64,000 bases of DNA from Micromussa lordhowensis (lineage: Eukaryota; Cnidaria; Anthozoa; Scleractinia; Lobophylliidae): the NCBI GenBank assembly GCA_964020085.1, contig OZ026596.1, forward strand, positions 45,467,811-45,531,810, written 5' to 3'. Shown piece after piece: positions 9,301 through 22,892 of the stretch. The translations under genes and the position numbers were made by a program. Below the pieces are notes generated by a model. It was not told where the DNA came from and did not search any database. It saw only the letters and a list, made by a program, of their open reading frames with translations. The first letter of the stretch is position 1. Each line of letters opens with the position of its first letter.

Positions 9301-10540
9301 TGTGCAAGTCCTTCAATTTCTAGTCTCGGGAGCAGGCGATTAACACGTTCAGCGGAAGTTATTGCGCTAATTATACTCGCAGTTAAAGACCAAACACCTA
9401 ATTTTTAATGCACAAATTAAAGGATTAATTGGATTATTCAAATATGGGCAAAATTGTATCCTTTTTATAAACAATTACAGCCAAATTGGCGCTTTGATTT
9501 TGTGTTATAAACGTCGTACTGTCAAACGTAAAAAGCGGCTTAAAAAGGATGATGACATATGTTTTGCTTCCAGCTACCGCTAAATGTAACGTGGATCGAT
9601 GGATAATGCGCGTGATTAGCACGAGTACAGGTATAAATGGGGTAAGATTGGCCCATCATATCTCTTTTACGAGCACAGTGTCCTATCTTTTTTGTTTTAT
9701 TTTTCGAAACAGTGCTTAGTAGGGAAGATAATTTGTTTTGTCCTGACGATTGTTTTGGATTTCGTAAAGAGTTGAAAAGTTCCCATTCGCCGTTAGGACT
9801 TCTTGTACAAAAATAGTTTTTACTTGAACCAGAATTTGCCAAAAAATGGAATATTTTTCAATAGTTATAGCCTTATTGCTCCACTGTAAAAATTCGCTGT
9901 AATAAAATATCTTGGTCTTGTTTTCAAGTTCTTAAAAAAATGTAGAGGAGTGAACTCTCAATATAAGTCAGGAAAACATCTGTTTACGAATTCAGCATTA
10001 AATTGGCTTTGAGAGAAGGAACTGAAGGCCACTTTAAGCTAAAAAATAATGATAATTCAGAGTTACTTTCCTTATAAGTACTCGATTGCACCAGATAACT
10101 TACTAATACTAAGCGTAACGATTTCTGAATTGTGGAAAATTGTCAACAAAGTTAAGTTCTCCTTCCGCAATGACTGGTACTTAACTGTTCTCTTTGTTTT
10201 ATATCTTTTTCGTTTTTCCAAAGGAATGATAGCCTTGAAGCCGTTTCTTCAGGAGAAAACATTTGACTAAGGAGTATTGTCTTGATTTATCACAAGTTCT
10301 TTAGAACTGAAATGTGTACTGGGACTTTCAATATTGATTTTACTGATCTTTACCGGAAACTTCTAATTCTTACTTGTATGACACGCCCAAGCAACAAAAA
10401 GGAACTTCCAAAGAGTTCCACTAAACATTTTTCATGGGATAATCCGAAAAACAGAATTAATAAAAGGATAATTTCTATTTATGCGAGTCAAATCAAATCT
10501 TTGAGCACAGTTCAGGCAACATAGTCGGAAACTGTGAGGA

Positions 10541-12369
10541 GCCGCCGAACAATTTGTTGACGGTAGCGAAAAACGCATTTGTCGGTTGAGCTTTGGATTT
10601 CAGAATTCGCATGTTATTGAAAGGCGCAGTAATTCAATGATTTATTTCGTGTAAAAAATACTTAGGAGGTTTTTTCTTTTTAAAAACACTTTCAATTTGT
10701 GTATACCTTCATACATTTTCCTGGACACAGAGCTCATACACTTTCACGACGAAAATCTATCCTAGTGCAGAAAGCAAACTTGAATCTAAGTTCACCTTTT
10801 AAGCAAATCAGTTGCAAGCAAAGAGAACAGTTGCTGAAAGAATAATAGTCGGAAAATAGAGAGATTTATCTTCATTTGCAGTGAGATGAAACAGCTCTTG
10901 AAGATTATATTGTTTTGTCCCCTTTGACGCCAGAGAAGCCATATAAGGCTACTTTATGGTCATGCTCTCTGCACCACTTGTGACGTCATAAATTAAATGT
11001 CACCAGATATTCTTGATAAGCAGATGGTAGAGCTGGGATGGATCTATCCACACAATGGGCGGTTTTGGATATCGACGGCATTCTGACGTAGAAAATTAAA
11101 AAACAACGTTATCAGTTTCGGTGCAAAAATCTATAATTGATCAAGGTCCCATTTCCAGGCTTTGGCCATAACTAACACCCAACTTTTTACGCCAGTCAGA
11201 AAGGATATAAAACACAAAAGATAGCGAGAGTAAAAGGGCCGAGAAAAATGAAAAGAAAAGGACAAAACAATTCGGAACGGGTAATCGCGAAAAAGTCCAA
11301 ATTTTGGCTTGTCTGCATGCACCAAATTATAATATTGTACATTTTTGTACCTAATCTTCGGCAAACCTATCTGTTTGGTAAAGAAATGGATTTCTCAACA
11401 AAACTTAGGCCCATTTAGCATCATGGCAACCAAATTACTGATTTACCGGTTAAAAACGCCATTTTTTTGGTTAAAATGTGGGAGTGAAAGGGTTATTGGA
11501 ACGGTTATCAGTTGCAATGTCTTGTACCTTTAATTTTCAAATTAGAGTTCTTTATGTCTATTCATGTGGTAATCACACGCGTTATGGCATGAAACTATGT
11601 TAAACCCCATTCCAACCAGGCAGTGTTTCCCCTGAGAACGTTGAGTAGGCCAACTGCAACTGTCGGAATACTTAAGCAATGATAATGAAACTTAAGAGCG
11701 GAACAGTACGTTCAAACTAAAACGAAATTATGGTCAAACAATATGCATAATATTCAAACGTGCGATGCGTTCAAGGGTGTTGGTTTTTTTTTTGCAATTT
11801 TTTTTGTTTCAGTTCAGTAATAGTAAGTTTGCACTGGATATGTGCCAAAATAGAGAAAACGAAGAGACCAAAGTCGAAATCAAGGAAAAGGAAGTGATCA
11901 GAAAGTGTGAATAACATGAAATGAGTTGGCGGCCATCCCGGCATCATACACTAATGGAGACAATTTTTTAGGCCCACAGTAGCGTTACGCGATGATCCAA
12001 ACAACGGCTGCGTAAGAAGCTAGAAGTTCTTACCGAAAGTATACCTTTTCTAAATTGACATATCTGGTCTCCAGCCATAAAGATAGATATATTATAGATA
12101 TATTGCACTACCTACGACGCCGGTCTTTACAAAGTCACACAATGCGAGGTGCTTTGTCGTGATAATTTCCTTGTCATTAGATGGAAAACTTTAAATCAGT
12201 GAAAGCATACTTGTTGAAGTTTGTTACCAAGTGCTGGTAGATGAATCGTTACAAAATCATTCATTTTCAAGAAAGCGAGACACGAAAGAATATCATTTAG
12301 TAAGTGATGGTCTTCCCTTTATAGTAAATGGTTTGAGCCAAGGAGTATCAGTAGCCCGTAAAGTGTGAT
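10541..12369. other. No gene seen; unique AT-rich sequence
   Basis: The longest open stretches (11131-11364 minus, 11345-11533 plus) lack recognisable motifs and overlap each other on opposite strands. There is no clear repeat structure apart from T-rich runs near 11790. Confidence 0.5.
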
Positions 12370-12957
12370 CGTCCGGGTGAGGGTAGTTCTAAAATGAACT
12401 GTTATTGGTGACTGACGTTTCGACAGCCTAAGCGGAAGCCATCTTCAGAGTCAAGTGAATAGTGTTTGTCAGTCGATGATGTTATAAGTGTGGTTCCTTG
12501 AATGTGATCGGTCTACGTACCTTTTCTTGCTTTCTTTATTAAAAATGGCTTGATCAGATCACTCTTGGATTAAAAAAGCTGTTTAGTAACTTTCTCAACG
12601 CACTAAGGCGCGAAAGCTGAATTCAAAATTTTAGGCCGTTATTATGTATTCAATGTAATACAATAATGAATCAAACAAATAGAGCAACGTTAAATATGTT
12701 ATATTATTACACACTTAAGTCACTATCTCTTTTTGATTGGCCGAAAGCGTACTGTGAATTTTCGAAATCAGCGCCTGTGACGTCATCTATCGGCAGATTT
12801 TACAATAACAATGTCAAGGACACTAAAGGTCACTGGTAATCATGTCATGTATGATCGCGGTGCATGATTTCTCAGGGTAATCATGTCACGCTCGCGTGCT
12901 TTATGTTGCTTGCCGTCATTGAAGAACCAAAACACGTGACTTTCGCTCAATGTATAA

Positions 12958-13090
12958 TAAAACAATTATGAAATTCGGTTTTTGTGATATCCAGAATAAT
13001 CAAGGTCTCGGTAAGAGTTGCCAGCCTCAGCCTTCGCCTTCAGATGATAACCTTGCCCAACCTTGATTATTCTGGATATCACAAAAACCT
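12958..13090. repeat. Foldback element with near-perfect 31-bp arms
   Basis: The left arm at 12977-13007 (GTGATATCCAGAATAATC) has its reverse complement at 13060-13090. The loop is 52 bases. Outer flanks carry ACAATTAT / AATAATTAT, the same kind of edge seen in the other foldbacks of this window. Confidence 0.8.
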
Positions 13091-13104
13091 CATCCAATAA
13101 TTAT

Positions 13105-13369
13105 TTATAATCGTATCTATAACAAAATTCTTGATCGTGATTGGTTCTCCGCGCACCTATTTGTCACGTAATCGGCGCGTGATCACGTGGGTGTCCAATT
13201 TGAACTTTTTGTAATCGGACACCTGTAATTGGATACCCACGTCATTTTCACGTCAATTACTCGCGCTTTAATGGTTTCCTTAGAAAAGATTTCTACAGTT
13301 TTCAAAACTTAGGAAAAGCGCTACAGACGTTTTCGCTCAAAAGAAGTTCTCAAAATACATTTTTAGATA

Positions 13370-13378
<9 letters not shown>
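13105..13378. repeat. Candidate inverted-repeat element with ATAATCGTATCTA-type ends
   Basis: ATAATCGTATCTATAAC at about 13109 is mirrored by TTTTTAGATACGATTAAT at about 13361. The interior is GC-richer and contains several near-repeats of GTAATTGGACACC/GTCACGTAATCGG. It sits directly between two foldbacks. Confidence 0.5.
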
Positions 13379-13379
<1 letters not shown>

Positions 13380-13423
<44 letters not shown>

Positions 13424-13526
13424 ATAATTTTAAATCAGCCTCGCGCTTAGCGCTCGTCCGATTTTGAAATTACTCGCTCGATTACTCCCTGAATTGCACT
13501 CCACTTGGTCCAATTACTATTACTTA
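13380..13526. repeat. Foldback element
   Basis: TAATTGGACC...CAATTCAGGGAGTAATCG (13381-13418) is mirrored by CGATTACTCCCTGAATTG...GGTCCAATTA (about 13479-13525). The centre contains a small palindrome (CTCGCGCTTAGCGCTCG). Confidence 0.8.
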
Positions 13527-15585
13527 TCATACAACACGAGTGGCATTTGAGAACACGAGAAAAATTCAAAGATGTTGAGTGTGCTAAAACTGAAGCCTAA
13601 TCCATTCTACTCTTGTAAACGAAAGAAAACGTTGTACTTCAACATCAGATGATGCCAATAAATTCATAAATTTGGAAAAATGACATTCGTAATCCTTTCC
13701 GCCGAATCACAGCTACGTGCGTGCGTGCGTGCCTTTTAATTAGTAAGTTTTTTATACATGCTTTAAGAGTTTCTATGTCTTAATTTTCTGTCATTAACGT
13801 TCTAGTGTATAAACAATATTTGATCCTTTTAGCAGGGAAGTAAGCTCGTATTAAAAAGTCAAGACAATTCCCAAGAAAACAAGAACAAGCCGAAGAACAT
13901 TGTGAGCTAAGCTAGTAGTAAGAATAAAGTTCGAGAAGCATTTATTGTACATCTTTATCATGCAATCGTCACAGTTTTCAGCAATACATAAATAGTTAAG
14001 ACAGCTATTGAAAGTAAATGTCAGTTATGTAAAGAAGATGCTAAGGGAAGATTAAAGGATGGTTCCAACAGAGCCCTTAAAACCTTCTAAAATCCAGACA
14101 ACTCGGTGACTAATAAATTTAGAAGAAAATATGCCGCACAACCCAGCTAAGAGGTTAATGCGGATAAATCTGTGTCTTTGTCTTTTACTTTTATATTTAC
14201 ACTTAGATTATTTTCATAAAAAAGGTCCCTCCCTTCATACTCTGTGTGGATAAAAATTCATCCACAATCCTCCACACTCCTAGGGTGAAGATTGGGGGGT
14301 TAATCTTGACTCCCACTAGCAATCTTCAACTACCCAAGAAGAGGAAATCGTAGGAAAAGATGACTCCCATCCACCATCTTCAAGTTGACAAGAAGATTGC
14401 AAGGGAAAATTAGACATAAACAATCCTAAACTCTCCTGAACGAGAAGATTGAGAGGGGAGATATAATTCTCAACCACAATCCTCTGCTCTCAAAGAGGAC
14501 AATATTGTTTCAAGAAGATCTTCCTTCGTCCACACTCTTTGAGTTGTCAAAGGAAACAAAACCGTATGAGTAGTAAAGCGTGCACGAGGAAGATTTTGGA
14601 CAATATTGTCCTCCATGAGAAAAGAACATTCTTGTTGAGACTCCTTCTTCACACAATCTCTTTCAGAAGAAGAATTAAGGATTGCTATGTCCAACTTTCT
14701 TAGCACAATATTCTAGTCTAGGAACGTTAAGGGTTTGGGTAAGAAGTCAAACGTTCCACCCTAACAAGTTTCCTCGGGGAGAGTTAAAAATTGTAAGTTA
14801 AAATGATGTCCTTTTTCTTAAGAGGAAAAGAATTATGTTTAAGGTAATTCCTTAGTATTGCCTTGCGCATCTCTACTGCGCACCATTTTCGCGTCATTAG
14901 CGCGCCTACATAAGCGCGTGCGCGTACAAGACCTGAGAGATTTCCCTCAAACTAAGCTCGATAGCGAAATAAATGCTCCTTTCCTATTAAAGGAGCTCGG
15001 TGACCCCCAGTTTTTCTTTTTTTGTGGGGTGGGGGAGATTTGCTAAGAACCGTCTAATAAAGAACATATTTGAAAAAGGAAAAAAGTTTGATAGTAGAAC
15101 ATAATTTTTTTTGGCAAAATAGTTCCATACTGGGTGTATTTTGGCCAAGCCGAGGACTTCAAACTAACCACGAAACTGTCCGAAAAAATGCAATATTCCC
15201 GCAACAAGGCAATCAAAAACGGCTTAACTAAAGCAATGCCACTTATGTGAATAAAAGAAGTTTTACTTTCAAGATAAGACTTCATTATGTATGAAGATGA
15301 TTTGAATTTTTAACGCGCAACCAGTAACAATACTGTATTTTAAAAGCCTGCTAAAGCGTAAACAAGCACAGTGACGTTTTTTTATTGCATTTTTTAATGG
15401 TCATATCATGAATGGGAATTACAGGGAAAAAAGATGGAAGAGATCTAAGTTTAAATTAAAAGGTAAATCTCAGCCATGCTAAAAATATTTTCTTTCCCAT
15501 TAGGTGCTCATTATTCCCAAAAAAATTAAAAATTAATCAAATAAGGTGATTTAAGTCCTAGAATATATAAATAAATTATCCCGGG
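13527..15585. other. No gene seen
   Basis: There is a short GTGC microsatellite near 13720. At 14210-14710 AAGATTG/CAATCTTC-like words recur in both orientations, suggesting decayed short repeats. No coding frame with recognisable motifs is present; open stretches at 14470-14706 and 15043-15285 (minus) look like chance. Confidence 0.5.
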
Positions 15586-17346
15586 AAGGAGGGTGGGAGT
15601 GGACTCCCGCCCTCCCCCTCCTTCTCCGGGCATGGAGTGGAAGCAGGAGGGTGGGAGTGGACTCCCGCCCTCCCCCTCCTTCTCCGGGCATGGAGTGGAA
15701 GCAGGAGGGTGGGAGTGGACTCCCGCCCTCCCCCTCCTTCTCCGGGCATGGAGTGGAAGCAGGAGGGTGGGAGTGGACTCCCGCCCTCCCCCTCCTTCTC
15801 CGGGCATGGAGTGGAAGCAGGAGGGTGGGAGTGGACTCCCGCCCTCCCCCTCCTTCTCCGGGCATGGAGTGGAAGCAGGAGGGTGGGAGTGGACTCCCGC
15901 CCTCCCCCTCCTTCTCCGGGCATGGAGTGGAAGCAGGAGGGTGGGAGTGGACTCCCGCCCTCCCCCTCCTTCTCCGGGCATGGAGTGGAAGCAGGAGGGT
16001 GGGAGTGGACTCCCGCCCTCCCCCTCCTTCTCCGGGCATGGAGTGGAAGCAGGAGGGTGGGAGTGGACTCCCGCCCTCCCCCTCCTTCTCCGGGCATGGA
16101 GTGGAAGCAGGAGGGTGGGAGTGGACTCCCGCCCTCCCCCTCCTTCTCCGGGCATGGAGTGGAAGCAGGAGGGTGGGAGTGGACTCCCGCCCTCCCCCTC
16201 CTTCTCCGGGCATGGAGTGGAAGCAGGAGGGTGGGAGTGGACTCCCGCCCTCCCCCTCCTTCTCCGGGCATGGAGTGGAAGCAGGAGGGTGGGAGTGGAC
16301 TCCCGCCCTCCCCCTCCTTCTCCGGGCATGGAGTGGAAGCAGGAGGGTGGGAGTGGACTCCCGCCCTCCCCCTCCTTCTCCGGGCATGGAGTGGAAGCAG
16401 GAGGGTGGGAGTGGACTCCCGCCCTCCCCCTCCTTCTCCGGGCATGGAGTGGAAGCAGGAGGGTGGGAGTGGACTCCCGCCCTCCCCCTCCTTCTCCGGG
16501 CATGGAGTGGAAGCAGGAGGGTGGGAGTGGACTCCCGCCCTCCCCCTCCTTCTCCGGGCATGGAGTGGAAGCAGGAGGGTGGGAGTGGACTCCCGCCCTC
16601 CCCCTCCTTCTCCGGGCATGGAGTGGAAGCAGGAGGGTGGGAGTGGACTCCCGCCCTCCCCCTCCTTCTCCGGGCATGGAGTGGAAGCAGGAGGGTGGGA
16701 GTGGACTCCCGCCCTCCCCCTCCTTCTCCGGGCATGGAGTGGAAGCAGGAGGGTGGGAGTGGACTCCCGCCCTCCCCCTCCTTCTCCGGGCATGGAGTGG
16801 AAGCAGGAGGGTGGGAGTGGACTCCCGCCCTCCCCCTCCTTCTCCGGGCATGGAGTGGAAGCAGGAGGGTGGGAGTGGACTCCCGCCCTCCCCCTCCTTC
16901 TCCGGGCATGGAGTGGAAGCAGGAGGGTGGGAGTGGACTCCCGCCCTCCCCCTCCTTCTCCGGGCATGGAGTGGAAGCAGGAGGGTGGGAGTGGACTCCC
17001 GCCCTCCCCCTCCTTCTCCGGGCATGGAGTGGAAGCAGGAGGGTGGGAGTGGACTCCCGCCCTCCCCCTCCTTCTCCGGGCATGGAGTGGAAGCAGGAGG
17101 GTGGGAGTGGACTCCCGCCCTCCCCCTCCTTCTCCGGGCATGGAGTGGAAGCAGGAGGGTGGGAGTGGACTCCCGCCCTCCCCCTCCTTCTCCGGGCATG
17201 GAGTGGAAGCAGGAGGGTGGGAGTGGACTCCCGCCCTCCCCCTCCTTCTCCGGGCATGGAGTGGAAGCAGGAGGGTGGGAGTGGACTCCCGCCCTCCCCC
17301 TCCTTCTCCGGGCATGGAGTGGAAGCAGGAGGGTGGGAGTGGACTT
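15586..17346. repeat. 58-bp GC-rich minisatellite, about 30 identical units
   Basis: The unit starts GGTGGGAGTGGACTCCCG and ends GGAGTGGAAGCAGGAG; its period is exactly 58 bases. From 15592 to 17332 there are 30 full units, plus a partial unit, with no sequence difference that I can find. Each unit holds the dyad GGGAGTGGACTCCC and alternating purine-rich and pyrimidine-rich blocks, so both strands carry G-runs. Because 58 is not a multiple of 3 and the unit has no stop in any phase, long open frames of about 577-640 codons exist on both strands. They are by-products of the repeat, not genes. The array abuts AT-rich sequence on both sides. Confidence 0.98.
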
Positions 17347-19149
17347 CCCCTCTTTTCTCATTTAGTTTAAAAGATGACAGACACGCAAAAAGCAATACGC
17401 GGACACAGCTGTAGGTCACTTGTACCTTTTTGGCTAAGCGGATAGTTATCTTCTGTTCTTTAATAACGTACATAACTGAAAGTGTTTCGGAAAGTTGTAA
17501 GAGCTTTCGTTAAGGTAGTCTTTAATAAGCTCTTTAAACATTCTTTACAACAGAAAGAAGTGTAATGTTATCTTGAACTTGTTAATACATAGCTTTGTAT
17601 AATTTGGTGAAATGGAATTTCCTTGGTTGAATTTGTTTGATTCCTTATTTTTGTAGAATGCTTTCTGTATTCTTTTTCTTCCTTTTGGAAGTGTTTTGTA
17701 CCTTCAGATTAACAAGATGTAGAAGTTCTCGCTAACTTTAAACTGCACCCATCTTCATTTTCTTATTCACGCCTAATTAGTTTGAAAGTAAAAGTTAACT
17801 ATGTACCTGAACTTCACAAGTTGAGATTAAATGTACTGAACTTTAGTAACATTTTATTCGAAACAAAAAAAATTGTCAAAATTACTCATCTGGACTTGTC
17901 TACAATTCACAAGGTCAGATATTTACGGTCTTAACCGATCGATATAACAGAGGATAAACTAACGACCTGTTGTAAAAAATCTGAGATTATAACTCTGCAG
18001 TCTGTACAGTTTTTTAATTATAACCTGCGGGTTTTCGTCTTATTGCTGCTCGTAGAAACACCACAATGGGAAGATGGCTGATTGTTGAAGCATTTTGGAT
18101 ACACATCTCATTCTGCGTACTTCACTGCATTATGGCTCTTGACAGACATTTGCACACATTACACATCTCAGTGGTCTTGCGAATCGTCCATTTCTACAAA
18201 ATAAACAAAAAAGCAATATGCCCAGTCATTAAAATTTACATTTTCTTCAGCTCAAAGCTTGAACGATAAGATATTCCGAAAAACTATCTCGCCTTCCCTC
18301 TTAGTACATAACCTCAGATTTGCGGGGTTTCTATCTCAAAACCAATCTTTAGAACGGTATTTTATAGTAGATATTTTTTTGCTGCAATCGTCAATAATTT
18401 ATCACGACGAAGCTAAGCATTTTACGCCTGGCAAAGTTCTTTCTGCCGACCAAAGATATTTTCTTTTCGAAACAGAGTTCTTAACTGTAAATTTATGAAG
18501 AGCCAGTTCCACCTTTTATTTAGTGTCGGAGAAGCCAAAACATTGCTTTGCAAAACAATCGGTAATAAGATGTTCATGATAACGTCTTACAAGGTTTTAA
18601 GGCGATAATTTTTTATTTACTAATCTGTATATTTTCTTTTTTCCCGTCAGTGTACATTTCGTTGATGTCAACAACTTTGAGATAGCAGTCTGTCAAAATT
18701 TTGCTAACAATGAGATCAGAAATCGATCAGTCTTACTGAAGTGATCAGTTTTTATGCGCTGTGCCGAGGAGCATATTTGTATCAGCCTTTTGCGCTTGGC
18801 GTTATTACGAGTGAAACTAAAATAAAACCTGCAATCTTTAGTTTGCGTTGAAAGCAAAGCCTAGAACATTTAAAATTATGCAGAGCTTGCATTAATGTTC
18901 TTTTCTTATGTTAAACTTGAATTGTCGGAAACCCGCAAAGTCATCTAATAAGTTTATGATTTAATGTTCTGTCCCATTCTTGTCACTAGTATTATTGTAT
19001 TTACAAGTTTTGCAAGTGGCCTGATTCCGAGACTAAAGAAACACAACTACCTTCGCCTGGCTTTCGAGAGGTCAACAACTTAAAATGTTTCCGGGCATTA
19101 TGCTCACATTGTAATAATTTAGCCGAGACCTTTTTGGTTTAGCCTTTTT
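17347..19149. other. No gene seen
   Basis: AT-rich unique sequence. Open stretches at 18066-18269 and 18259-18498 have no motif, and their codon use gives no support. Confidence 0.5.
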
Positions 19150-19340
19150 TAAATATCAAACATCAATCAGCTGAGAGTCACGAGTCAATGCTTTATATTC
19201 GTCCCTAATTATTTTTGGCAGTAGCCATCCAGAAGGAACTATTCATGACTTCTTCAACTTAAAACTTTTCGCGTTGTTCTCGTTAATAACAATCGATTGT
19301 ATATTGTACTTAGTTTTACTATTATGCATGTAAAAATATT
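19150..19340 (+). repeat. Diverged direct duplicate of 27835-28000
   Basis: Both contain TCAAACATCAATC, a following AAAGTCAC/GAGTCACG stretch, and TTTTCGCGTTGTTCTCGTTAA followed by CAATCGATTGTATATTG and CAGTTTTACTATTA or close variants, in the same order and orientation. Confidence 0.75.
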
Positions 19341-19351
19341 CGCACAAAGTA

Positions 19352-19778
19352 AAGTCTGGTTCTCATATGCTGCCGACATACCTAGGACATGGCCGCCTGC
19401 ACGGCCTGGGACAACGCTGCGGCATATGTGAACATTTATCGCCGACACATAATCTGTCCCAGGCATTGACCGCCGGCTTGTCTGCGAAGTCGAGCTGAGT
19501 TCAACTTCGCAGGCAAGCCGGCGGTTGTCGGCGATGAAAATATTCTATGTGAACATCATCTGCGGAGATCTGCGGACGCAAAGTATGGCGTAACAATTCC
19601 ATTTTTCCCACAATTCCTTATTTTCAAAGTGACACATGAAGCATTTCGCGCCAGTTTGAGTACGACGGCGATCCATCGCAGATGCGACGGGGACCCACTG
19701 GAACAGATGGCCGAACGTTGTCAGTTGTAACCGGCGACTACGTCGCTGGTAGGTCTGCGGGATATGAGAACCAGGCTT
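19352..19778. mobile_element. MITE-like element with about 26-bp terminal inverted repeats
   Basis: The left end AAGTCTGGTTCTCATATGCT is mirrored by ATATGAGAACCAGGCTT at the right end. The interior is GC-richer than the flanks and contains a strong internal hairpin (CCGCCGGCTTG...CAAGCCGGCGG, about 19470-19530). It interrupts sequence that is contiguous in the 27.8-28.0 kb duplicate, which supports insertion. A clear target duplication was not identified. Confidence 0.7.
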
Positions 19779-20689
19779 AACAGTCCCGGGGTAACAGTGA
19801 ATCGCTCGTAGCTCCTTTATTATTCCAAATTAGTTAGGAAAAACACTTCCAAACGTTTTGGCCAAAGTTAAATGTTCTAAATAGAAAGGTCTAGAATTTA
19901 TCGAAGTCTTAGTAAAAGGAACACCTGAATATGCATTGGTTTGAATTCTCTGTGGGAACTAAGTCATGGGTTTGCATAGCAACCGAGAACATCGCTCATC
20001 ATTCCGTCTGACACATTCATTGAGAAGTTAAAATCGCCGATGCATTTTCAATGTAATTAAACGACACTCTTTCTTTTCACACCTATTTTCCTTGTTTGGC
20101 AGCATGATCAATTGCCCACCATATGCTCAGAAATATCTGATTTAGATCTTCTCCCACAGTTCCTAGTGCTCAAATGGTTTTGTTTTTCTTGTGCACCGTC
20201 TGATATTGTTTTATTTTATTTTCGTTTTTGTTTTTTGTTTTTTGTTTTCCTTGAATGAACCTCCCTCTCCCGAAAAAATGTCATCCCCCAACTGATTCAT
20301 GAAGAAAAAATCCTTCCGGCAATAAGCCCGCACGAATATAAGCCGCCGTAATCTTAAAGAAGGAAATGTATTCTTGTGTTTATAATCCTACTATTTTACA
20401 ATTTTAAAGTCGTTAGAATATGCGATTTGTAGTATTTATTATATACAAGCTAGTGGTATAACGATTGGTAGCATATTGATAAAATAGGTGCTCAATGAGC
20501 ACATGTGTCTACGGCCATAGTAAATTTCACTTCAAGGAATGTTCAAGGAATGTTTAGGAGATTCAGCGAGGCAAGTGCTTTCGCTTAGAAAGACTCTACA
20601 GGAGAAAAAAGGTGCCTAGGTTTTGGATGAAAGAACCTCGCTGTAGCATGGGGAACCAAATTAAACCAAAATGTGTGACTCGCATAAAT
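19779..20689. other. No gene seen
   Basis: Unique AT-rich sequence with a T/GT-rich stretch at about 20205-20250 and a short tandem GTTCAAGGAAT pair near 20540. Confidence 0.5.
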
Positions 20690-22892
20690 AGAAATTATGT
20701 ATTTATCAATATCTGGTTGTTAGATTGGAATTTTTCTTTAAGTACCGCTCATTATTTTTATAAAAATGTTTAGTGGAACTCTTTGGAAAATCTTTTTTTT
20801 GTTGTTGTTTTTTGGACAACGTGTCATACAAGTAAGAATTAATAGTTTCCGGTAAAAATCAGTAAAAAAATAATATTGAAAGTCCCAGCCCAACTATCAG
20901 TTCTAAAAATCTTGTGATATATCAAGACATTAACGTTTTTAACAATTTTCCACAATTCAGAAATCGTCACGGTTAGCATGGATTGGTAGGTTACTAGGTG
21001 AAACCGAGTGCTCATATGGAAAGTAATCTCGGATGATTATTTTTTAGCTTATGGTGGCTTCAAGTTCTTCTCTCAAATGCAACTATAATGTTGAATCCAT
21101 AAACAAATGTTTTCCTTACTTATACCGAGAACTTCTCCACAATATTTTTCAAGAACTTGAAAACAAGACCAAGAAAATTTTTTACAGCGAATTTTTACAG
21201 TGGAACAATAAGGCTATAACTATTGAAAATTGATCTATTTTTTTCCAGATCCTGGTTCAAGTCGAAATTATACTTTTGTACAAGACGCCCTAAAGGCGAA
21301 TGGGAACTTTTCAGCTATTTTTAAAGAATCCCAAAACAAGCGCAAGGTCAAAAGAAATTATCTTCACTACGTTCAATTAATTCCTACTATTCCTTCGGAA
21401 TAAACACAACAAAAGTATTCTCACAGTAAAACACAGCTAAGAGGGTCTCTATAGGGGGAGATCCCTTTGGCGGTCGACAGTTAGGAAAAAGCCGTTTTGA
21501 CGGTGGATGGTACGACGTTTATAAAACGAAATTAAAGCGCCAATTTGGCTGTAATTTTTCATGAAAAGGTTACAATTTTGCCCATATTTGAATAATCCAA
21601 TTAGTCCTTTAATTTGTGCATTAAAAATTAAGTGTTTGGTCTTTAACTGTGTCTAATTAGCGCAATAACAATCCCTTTGTTCCCCCTAGACGTGTCAATC
21701 GCCTGCTCCCGAGGCTACAAGTTAATGAAACTGTCTGAAAAAAATATATCTATCTGATAAGGAGATATAAGGTTTTGATCACCCTTGGACTGAAGCAGTT
21801 AAATTGTAGGCGACTGCAGAAAAAAGCAAATTAATATGAACTTATCTGTAATAAGGTTTCACTGAGTGCCAGTAGTCAGCTTGTTCCAGATCCAACAGCT
21901 TGACAATCAAAGATGGCCACACTTTCTATTAGCATATCTCAGATATCTGTGTTTAACCTGGAGAAAAACGAGTAAATGTCAATCAAACAAAGTTCTTTTC
22001 GTTCCTTCAGCAAATATCCAGCAACAAATTTCTTTAATTCGCCAAAAAAAATAACACAGATAATTTCATCATGAAAAGTTATAGACTAATGTTAATCCCT
22101 GAGAATACTTACACACACATGAACACCATATGTTAACTATTTTGTTCTGATTTGCAATGTAACTTACCGTACATGCAAGTTAAAAAGAATGACAGAAACA
22201 TTAGTTCTGACGATTTTGCAGTACGCCAAGATAATTCTCTCCGTGGGGTTATAATTTTCTTCAGAAAGATACTTAATATTGTATTGATCTACCTACTACA
22301 TAAATTATATGATCACTCTTAGGTTGGAAGCACTAAACGGTAAATGGCTGCAGAAGAACCCGACAACAAACGAGTATCTTACCTTGTACCAGAGTCCAAG
22401 AGCTGTGTACATGCATTCCAAAATGGCTACACTCTCTTCAAATACATCTCAGATATCTTTTTTCAATCTGGCAAAAGAGGAGGAAGCACCAATGAATGAG
22501 TTATTTTGCTTTCAATAAGTTTAATTTTCTTTGCTATATAGTCGTGTTAGCAAGGCTAGAAAACAGCTAGCAAATCATTCTTGTCCATGCAGAGATTATA
22601 CATTCAAACGAGGCTTATCCTAGCTAATACATGTATTACTGATTTACCAAAACGTTGGTCTGCCAACCACAAAATCACAAACTGACGTGTTCAGAACTTG
22701 TTCTTACTACGCGAGGGCAATTCTCTATAACTGAAACTGATTCCCTTTCATCCTTGGCAAATGTATTGTTAATTATTTAAGATAAATCGAAATCTTAAAA
22801 TTTTAGACGACGGAAGAGAGCAAGAATTCGGCGATGGACTTAAGGCCTACTCTGGGGCCTTAAGCTGCCTAAGGTCGCCGTCGTTTATTTAA

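Larger units (their letters stand above)
6240..10540 (+). repeat. Left arm of a large inverted duplication
   Basis: Long stretches are diverged reverse complements of 20.69-24.65 kb, in collinear inverted order. The segment with GGGTTTCTTAACGA near 6250 matches about 24.63 kb. The segment at 6590-6700 matches 24.01-24.15 kb, and 7080-7310 matches 22.38-22.68 kb. The segment at 8450-8780 matches 21.75-22.08 kb, and 9310-9540 matches 21.50-21.72 kb. The segment at 10050-10480 matches 20.70-21.04 kb. Identity varies by eye from roughly three quarters to nine tenths. No long coding frame is conserved between the arms. Confidence 0.8.

Noticed and set aside
12380..12475. GACTGACGTTTCGACA...CATCTTCAGAGTCAAG stretch resembling the end of a Penelope-like or related retroelement
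   Set aside because: Only about 90 bases match a pattern remembered from other invertebrates; no coding part or boundary could be found.
15526..17473. Long open frames of 577-640 codons on both strands
   Set aside because: They are by-products of a 58-bp repeat without stop codons in any phase; the products are simple low-complexity repeats.
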